This document shows, piece by piece, positions 3,855 through 7,822 of a stretch of DNA of 7,822 bases. Each line of letters begins with the position of its first letter. The first letter of the stretch is position 1. The DNA is from an uncultured Sphingomonadales bacterium. Lineage in GTDB: Bacteria > Pseudomonadota > Alphaproteobacteria > Sphingomonadales > Sphingomonadaceae. The stretch spans positions 1 to 7,822 of the forward strand of contig CALCBC010000063.1 in NCBI GenBank assembly GCA_937898525.1, given 5' to 3'. The position numbers and the translations under genes were made by a program. The notes under the pieces are model-generated. The model was not told the DNA's origin, did no database searches, and was given only the letters and a program-made list of their open reading frames with translations.

Positions 3855-5648
3855 TCACTCTCCAGAGGTAGCCTTGGGCGGCTCGACCAGCCGGATGTGC
3901 AGCTCGCGCAGCTGCTTGGCGCTGACGGCGCTCGGCGCGCCCATCATCAGGTCCTCGGCCTTCTGGTTCATCGGGAAGACCACGACCTCGCGGATGTTGG
4001 GCTCGTCGGCCAGCAGCATGACAATCCGGTCGACGCCCGGCGCGGAGCCCCCGTGCGGCGGGGCGCCGTACTTGAAGGCGTTGATCATCCCGGCGAAGTT
4101 GGTGTCGACTTCCTCGCGCGTGTAGCCGGCGATCTCGAACGCCTTGTACATGATGTCCGGCCGGTGATTCCGGATCGCGCCGGAGCTCAATTCGACCCCG
4201 TTGCAGACGATGTCGTACTGCCAGGCCTTGATCTCCAGCGGATCCATCGTCTCGAGCGCCTCGAGCTCACCCTGCGGCATCGAGAACGGGTTGTGGCTGA
4301 AGTCGATCTTCTTCAGGTCCTCGTCGTACTCGTACATCGGGAAGTCGACGATCCAGCAGAACTTGAAGCAGTCCTGCTCGATCAGGCCGAGCTGCTCGCC
4401 GACGCGGGTGCGCGCGGCCCCGGCAAGCCTGGCCGCCTGGCTCTCCTTGCCGGCAGCGAAGAAGCAGCCGTCGTCGGGGCCGAGACCGATCGCCTCGTAG
4501 AGCGCCTTCATGCCCTCCTCGCCGTGGTTCTTGGCGATCGGGCCGCCGAACTCGCCACCCTTGCGGGTGACGTAGCCGAGCCCGGCGTGGCCTTCGGAGC
4601 GCGCCCACTCGTTCATGTCGTCGAAGAACTTGCGACTCTTCTCGGCCGTCGCCGGCGCCGGGATCGCGCGCACCACGCCGCCCGAGCCGACGATCTTCTC
4701 GAACAGGCCGAAGCCCGATTTCTCGAAGTGGCTGGTGACGTCGTGGATGATCAGCGGGTTGCGCAGGTCGGGCTTGTCGGTGCCGTACCTGAGCATCGCC
4801 TCTGCGAACGGGATGCGCGGAAACTGGCCCGCCGGGGTCACGCTGCGCCCGTTCGAGAATTCCTCGAACACGCCGGCCAGCACCGGCTCGATCGCGTTGA
4901 AGACGTCTTCCTGCGTGACGAAGCTCATCTCGAAGTCGAGCTGGTAGAACTCGCCCGGCGAGCGGTCGGCGCGCGCGTCCTCGTCGCGAAAGCACGGGGC
5001 GATCTGGAAGTAGCGGTCGAACCCGGCGACCATCAGCAGCTGCTTGAACATCTGCGGCGCCTGCGGAAGCGCATAGAACTTCCCCGGGTGCACGCGGCTC
5101 GGCACCAGGTAGTCGCGCGCGCCCTCGGGGCTGGACGCGGTCAGGATCGGAGTCTGGAACTCGGTGAAGCCCTGCTCGGTCATCCGCCGCCGCAGCGAAG
5201 CGATCACCTGGCTGCGCAGCATCATGTTGCGGTGGACGCTCTCGCGCCTGAGGTCGAGGAAGCGGTACTTGAGGCGGATGTCCTCGGGGTACTCCTGCTC
5301 GCCGGCGACGGGCATCGGCAGTTCCTCAGCCCGGCTCTGCACGACGACGCTGCGCGCGAAGACCTCGATCTCTCCGGTCGGCAGGTTCGGGTTGACCGTT
5401 GCCTCGCTGCGCGCCTTGACCGTGCCGTCGATCGTGACGACGCTCTCGAGCCGCAGGTGCTCGAGCACTTCGAGCGCCGGGGAATCGGAGTCCGCGACGA
5501 TCTGGGTGATGCCGTAATGATCGCGCAGGTCGACGAACAGCACGCCGCCGTGATCGCGCTTGCGGTGCACCCAGCCCGACAGGCGGACGGTCTGGCCGAC
5601 GTCCTCGGCGCGCAGCGCGGCGCAGGTGTGGGTACGATAGGCGTGCAT
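3855..5648 (-). CDS. aspS: aspartyl-tRNA synthetase, probably non-discriminating (Asp/Asn)
   Basis: Class IIb synthetase that activates aspartate with ATP and charges tRNA-Asp in the cytosol. The 597-aa product has the usual bacterial length. The N-terminal OB-fold anticodon domain (about 1-105) contains GWVHRKRDHGGVLFVDLRD. Catalytic motif 1 lies at about 160-180 (FTEFQTPILTASSPEGARDY). Motif 2 is FRDEDARADR at 220-229, with R221 contacting ATP and the acceptor end, followed by FYQLDFEMSF. The bacterial GAD insertion spans about 290-430. Motif 3 is APPHGGSAPGVDRIVMLL at 529-546, with R541. H33 in RDHGG is the residue associated with non-discriminating AspRS in Pseudomonas aeruginosa (H31 there). 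Such enzymes also make Asp-tRNA-Asn for GatCAB amidation. The other reported position, near A83, is neither the discriminating Lys nor the Gly of P. aeruginosa. The ATG at 5648 has GGAAG upstream and a strong promoter at 5703-5731. Confidence 0.97.
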   Translation of the reverse strand: MHAYRTHTCAALRAEDVGQTVRLSGWVHRKRDHGGVLFVDLRDHYGITQIVADSDSPALEVLEHLRLESVVTIDGTVKARSEATVNPNLPTGEIEVFARSVVVQSRAEELPMPVAGEQEYPEDIRLKYRFLDLRRESVHRNMMLRSQVIASLRRRMTEQGFTEFQTPILTASSPEGARDYLVPSRVHPGKFYALPQAPQMFKQLLMVAGFDRYFQIAPCFRDEDARADRSPGEFYQLDFEMSFVTQEDVFNAIEPVLAGVFEEFSNGRSVTPAGQFPRIPFAEAMLRYGTDKPDLRNPLIIHDVTSHFEKSGFGLFEKIVGSGGVVRAIPAPATAEKSRKFFDDMNEWARSEGHAGLGYVTRKGGEFGGPIAKNHGEEGMKALYEAIGLGPDDGCFFAAGKESQAARLAGAARTRVGEQLGLIEQDCFKFCWIVDFPMYEYDEDLKKIDFSHNPFSMPQGELEALETMDPLEIKAWQYDIVCNGVELSSGAIRNHRPDIMYKAFEIAGYTREEVDTNFAGMINAFKYGAPPHGGSAPGVDRIVMLLADEPNIREVVVFPMNQKAEDLMMGAPSAVSAKQLRELHIRLVEPPKATSGE

Positions 5649-5702
5649 TTCGGCGACTTCCGGGTCCTGGGGAACGGGGCGCGTCTCAGGCGCAGGCGCC
5701 GC

Positions 5703-5731
5703 CTAACACAGGCGCGCCCTGCGTTTGTCAA
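5703..5731 (-). promoter_or_regulatory. sigma-70 type promoter of aspS
   Basis: On the minus strand the perfect -35 hexamer TTGACA (5731-5726) is followed after exactly 17 bases by TGTTAG (5708-5703). Transcription would begin near 5696, giving a leader of about 48 nt to the aspS ATG with no T-box-like structure apparent. The -35 is the best match in the window; the -10 fits at 3 of 6 positions, tolerable for GC-rich alphaproteobacteria. Confidence 0.65.
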
Positions 5732-5940
5732 GGCTTGTGCCGCAGGCTCCTGACCCGGCGCACGGCCGATTCGCGGACGAGCACGGCCGCGAAGGTCGGC
5801 GTGCGCACCGGCCCGCCGAGCGCCACGCGATGCCAATCGGCTCCCGGCGTGCGAACCGCAGCCGCGATACCGGCTGCCGGCCGGGCGCCGCATACCTGAG
5901 GGTAAATGCCCCGGAAACGTCCGGATTCGCCGACCGTGGC

Positions 5941-5970
5941 TTGTTCTGCGGCTGCGCGGAAGCCTAGAAG
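5941..5970 (+). promoter_or_regulatory. candidate promoter of rnd-oxyR
   Basis: TTGTTC (5941-5946) and TAGAAG (5965-5970, four of six consensus bases) are 18 bases apart; CTAGAA gives 17. Transcription would start near 5977, about 40 nt before the rnd ATG. That position argues against use of the in-frame TTG at 5981. The match is modest. Confidence 0.3.
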
Positions 5971-6016
5971 GCGAAGGGCATTGTTTGTCGCCTGCCGTTC
6001 TGCCAAGCGCGCGCCG

Positions 6017-7216
6017 ATGAAGATACATCCGCTTATCACGACGACCGAGGAACTGGCCGATCTGTGCGCGCGCCTGGCCCGGTCCGAGTTCATCGCGGTC
6101 GACACCGAGTTCATGCGCGAGAACACCTACTACCCGCTGCTGTGCCTGGTGCAGGTCGGCAACGAGGAGGAGGCCGCGGCGATCGACCCGCTGGCCGAGG
6201 GGATCGACCTTGCCCCGCTGCTCGAGCTGCTGACCGAGAACGAGGACGTGCTCAAGGTCTTCCACGCCGGCGGGCAGGACGTCGAGATCGTCTACAACCT
6301 GACCGGCAAGACCCCGCACCCGATCTTCGACACCCAGGTGGCGATGATGGCGATCAGCCAGTCGGAGCAGATCGGCTATGCCAACCTGGTCGAGTCGTGG
6401 CTCGGCAAGACGATCGACAAGGGCGCCCGCTTCACCGACTGGAGCCGCCGCCCCCTGACCGAGCGGCAGATCGAGTACGCGATCGGCGACGTCACCTATC
6501 TCGCCAAGATCTTCCCGAAGATCCTCAAGAAGCTGATCAAGTCGGGCCGCGGCCAGTGGCTCGACGCCGAGATGGAGCGGCTGGCCGACCCGGCCAACTA
6601 CGCCAACGACCTCGACACCGCCTGGCGCCGCATCCGCGCGCCGAGCCGCAACCCGCTGGTGCTCGGCCGGCTCAAGGCGCTCGCCGCCTGGCGCGAGACC
6701 GAGGCTCAGCAGAAGGACATCCCGCGCGGGCGGATCATGCGCGACGAGACGCTCGCCGACCTCGCCAGCCACCCGCCGAAGAAGCAGGAGGACCTCGCCA
6801 AGGTCCGCGGCCTCTCCCAGGCGTGGAAGGACAACGACATCGGCAAGCGGCTGATGCGCGTGCTGCGCGACGTCGAGCCGCTGCCCGAGAGCGAGCTGCC
6901 CGAGAAGCCCAAGCGCGGCGCGCCGCTCGGCAAGGAGGGCGCGCTCGTTGCCGACCTGCTCAAGCTGCTGCTCAAGATCCGCACCCGCGAGATCGACGTC
7001 GCCGCGCGGCTGCTGACCCGCTCGGACGAGCTCGAGGCGCTCGCCGCCGGCGTCCGCAACCTGCCGGTCCTCGAAGGCTGGCGATACGAGGTGTTCGGCC
7101 GCGACGCGCTCGAACTGGTCGAGGGCAAGCTCGGCTTCGGCGTGGAGGGCGGCCGGCTCAAGATGACGCGGATCGATCCCGAGGCCGCCGAGGAGCACAA
7201 GCAGGCGGCCGAGTGA
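6017..7216 (+). CDS. rnd: ribonuclease D
   Basis: DEDDy-family 3'-5' exoribonuclease that trims tRNA precursors and other small structured RNAs in the cytosol, using two metal ions. The 399-aa product is slightly longer than E. coli RNase D (375). Exo I is VDTEF with D29 and E31. Exo II is VFHAGGQDVEIV with D88. Exo III is YAIGDVTYL with Y154 and D158, the DEDDy signature. An HRDC domain follows at about 209-290 (RNPLVLGRLKALAAWRETEAQQKDIPRGRIMRDETL compressed across 211-246). A C-terminal helical region extends to 399. The frame is open upstream to 5906, but the extension is basic, low-complexity and not family-like. ATG 6017 matches the family N terminus (MKIHPLITTTEEL), though it has no good Shine-Dalgarno. 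TTG 5981 has GAAGG 9 bases upstream and is the alternative, adding 12 residues. The stop overlaps oxyR. Confidence 0.95.
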   Translation: MKIHPLITTTEELADLCARLARSEFIAVDTEFMRENTYYPLLCLVQVGNEEEAAAIDPLAEGIDLAPLLELLTENEDVLKVFHAGGQDVEIVYNLTGKTPHPIFDTQVAMMAISQSEQIGYANLVESWLGKTIDKGARFTDWSRRPLTERQIEYAIGDVTYLAKIFPKILKKLIKSGRGQWLDAEMERLADPANYANDLDTAWRRIRAPSRNPLVLGRLKALAAWRETEAQQKDIPRGRIMRDETLADLASHPPKKQEDLAKVRGLSQAWKDNDIGKRLMRVLRDVEPLPESELPEKPKRGAPLGKEGALVADLLKLLLKIRTREIDVAARLLTRSDELEALAAGVRNLPVLEGWRYEVFGRDALELVEGKLGFGVEGGRLKMTRIDPEAAEEHKQAAE

Positions 7217-7822
7217 GCGTTTACCTGCCCACGATCAAGCAGCTGCAATACCTCGTCGCCCTGCACGAGCACGGCCACTTCGGCCGCGCCGCCGACGCCT
7301 CCAACGTCTCGCAGTCGACCCTCTCCGCCGGCATCCGCGAGCTCGAATCGCTGCTCGGCGTGACGCTGGTCGAGCGCAGCCGCCGCGTGGTCCGCTTCAC
7401 CCCGCTCGGCAACGCGGTCGTCGCCAAGGCCCACCGCGTGCTGCGCGAGGCCGAGGAACTGGCCGATCTCGTCCAGGCCTCGGGCAAGCCGCTCGCCGGC
7501 GAGCTCAGGATGAGCGTGATCCCGACGATCGCCCCGTTCCTGCTGCCGCGCATCCTGCCGCGGCTGCGCAAGGAGCGCCCGGCGCTCAAGCTGTTCCTGC
7601 GCGAGGAGACCAGCGGCGACGCGGTCGAATCGCTGCACCACGGCCGGGCCGACTGCGTGCTGCTCGCCCTGCCCTTCGCCACCGGCGAGGTCGAGGTCGA
7701 GCACATCTGCGACGACCGCCTGTTCGTCGCCTTCCCCAAGGACGACCCGCGCGACCCGCCCGAGACCGTCCCCCCGGCGATGATCGATCCCGACCACCTG
7801 CTGCTGCTCGAGGACGGCCACT
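7213..7822 (+). CDS. oxyR: LysR-family peroxide sensor OxyR, C-terminal part beyond window
   Basis: Transcription factor that is oxidised by hydrogen peroxide at one cysteine and activates catalase, peroxidase and related genes. The frame begins at GTG 7213, inside the rnd stop region (GTGA, 4-base overlap), with AGG 7 bases upstream, and is open to the end: 203 residues plus one base. The winged HTH occupies about 1-65, with FGRAADASNVSQSTLSAGIRELE at 23-45 written across the helix-turn-helix. A linker helix follows (about 66-90), then the regulatory domain from about 95. It matches E. coli OxyR closely: VIPTIAPFLLPRILP (102-116) carries T105, equivalent to E. coli T100, and the final residues LLLLEDGH match LLMLEDGH directly before the peroxidatic C199. 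The next codon begins with T, as Cys requires. LysR paralogues are numerous, but this motif set is OxyR-specific. Confidence 0.9.
   Translation, partial: MSVYLPTIKQLQYLVALHEHGHFGRAADASNVSQSTLSAGIRELESLLGVTLVERSRRVVRFTPLGNAVVAKAHRVLREAEELADLVQASGKPLAGELRMSVIPTIAPFLLPRILPRLRKERPALKLFLREETSGDAVESLHHGRADCVLLALPFATGEVEVEHICDDRLFVAFPKDDPRDPPETVPPAMIDPDHLLLLEDGH

Larger units (their letters stand above)
5649..6016. other. divergent intergenic region between aspS and rnd
   Basis: This 368-base gap holds a clear leftward promoter for aspS (5703-5731) with a leader of about 48 nt, and a weaker rightward candidate for rnd (5941-5970). Between them, about 5732-5940, I find no gene I can support. A minus-strand frame stays open from 6126 down to a TGA at 5728-5730. 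That stop lies inside the aspS -35 box, and the frame has no start with a Shine-Dalgarno and no recognisable family. Its last 60 codons (WHRVALGGPVRTPTFAAVLV) look faintly protein-like and could be a decayed remnant. Confidence 0.6.

Noticed and set aside
5649..5702. T-box or riboswitch in the aspS leader
   Set aside because: The leader is only about 48 nt, with no T-box sequence or long structured domain. T-boxes are not expected in alphaproteobacteria.
3813..5753. 646-codon plus-strand open frame opposite aspS
   Set aside because: It is a mirror of the aspS coding strand. The sense strand has all three class II motifs; the antisense product resembles nothing.
5906..6016. N-terminal extension of RNase D
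   Set aside because: The extra 37 residues are basic and low-complexity, and they cover the likely promoter. The family N terminus begins at 6017.
5222..7198. 658-codon minus-strand open frame spanning rnd and the start of aspS
   Set aside because: It crosses two real genes and the promoter region. Its composition is typical of antisense reading of high-GC genes.
6706..7821. Minus-strand open frame opposite rnd and oxyR
   Set aside because: The plus strand encodes RNase D and an OxyR with clear motifs and coupled ends, so the antisense frame is a shadow.

Overview
The window looks like an ordinary chromosomal core region of a high-GC alphaproteobacterium, most likely a sphingomonad. Three things point there: very GC-rich third codon positions, alphaproteobacterial-type proteins (AcpP, FabF, AspRS, RNase D, OxyR), and an intergenic repeat pair built on a TTCGACAGGCTCAGCCC-type core that I remember as widespread in Sphingomonadales. 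No mobile element, CRISPR array, prophage gene or defence gene is visible.

Layout. Everything from 1 to 5648 is transcribed leftward (minus strand), in transcription order: aspS (5648-3855), a secreted TPR-type protein of unknown function (3782-2865), acpP (2770-2534), fabF (2398-1136), mltG (1125-154), then an elongator tRNA-Met (53-1) cut by the window edge. A 368-base divergent intergenic region (5649-6016) separates this block from two rightward genes: rnd (6017-7216), and an oxyR-type LysR regulator that starts inside the rnd stop codon (7213) and runs off the right edge. The oxyR frame has a GTG start.

How they work together. acpP and fabF supply the acyl carrier and the elongating condensing enzyme of type II fatty acid synthesis. 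mltG, a membrane-bound peptidoglycan lytic transglycosylase, follows fabF by 10 bases with its Shine-Dalgarno in the fabF stop region; this is the conserved acpP-fabF-mltG order. fabD and fabG, which often precede acpP, are not here. Their place is taken by the secreted protein and aspS. AspRS carries the His of the RDHGG motif that marks non-discriminating enzymes, which fits tRNA-Asn charging by GatCAB transamidation. rnd and oxyR form a translationally coupled pair joining an RNA-trimming exonuclease to a peroxide sensor.

The less ordinary signals are in the gaps. A perfect 14-base inverted match flanks acpP and could pair its 5' leader with the acpP-fabF spacer. A hairpin spans the acpP stop codon. 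A BIME-like repeat pair sits upstream of fabF. A triplet repeat plus a G8 tract lies in the apparent promoter and ribosome-binding region of the secreted-protein gene. These are sequence-based hypotheses; I see no strong case for a wholly new system.
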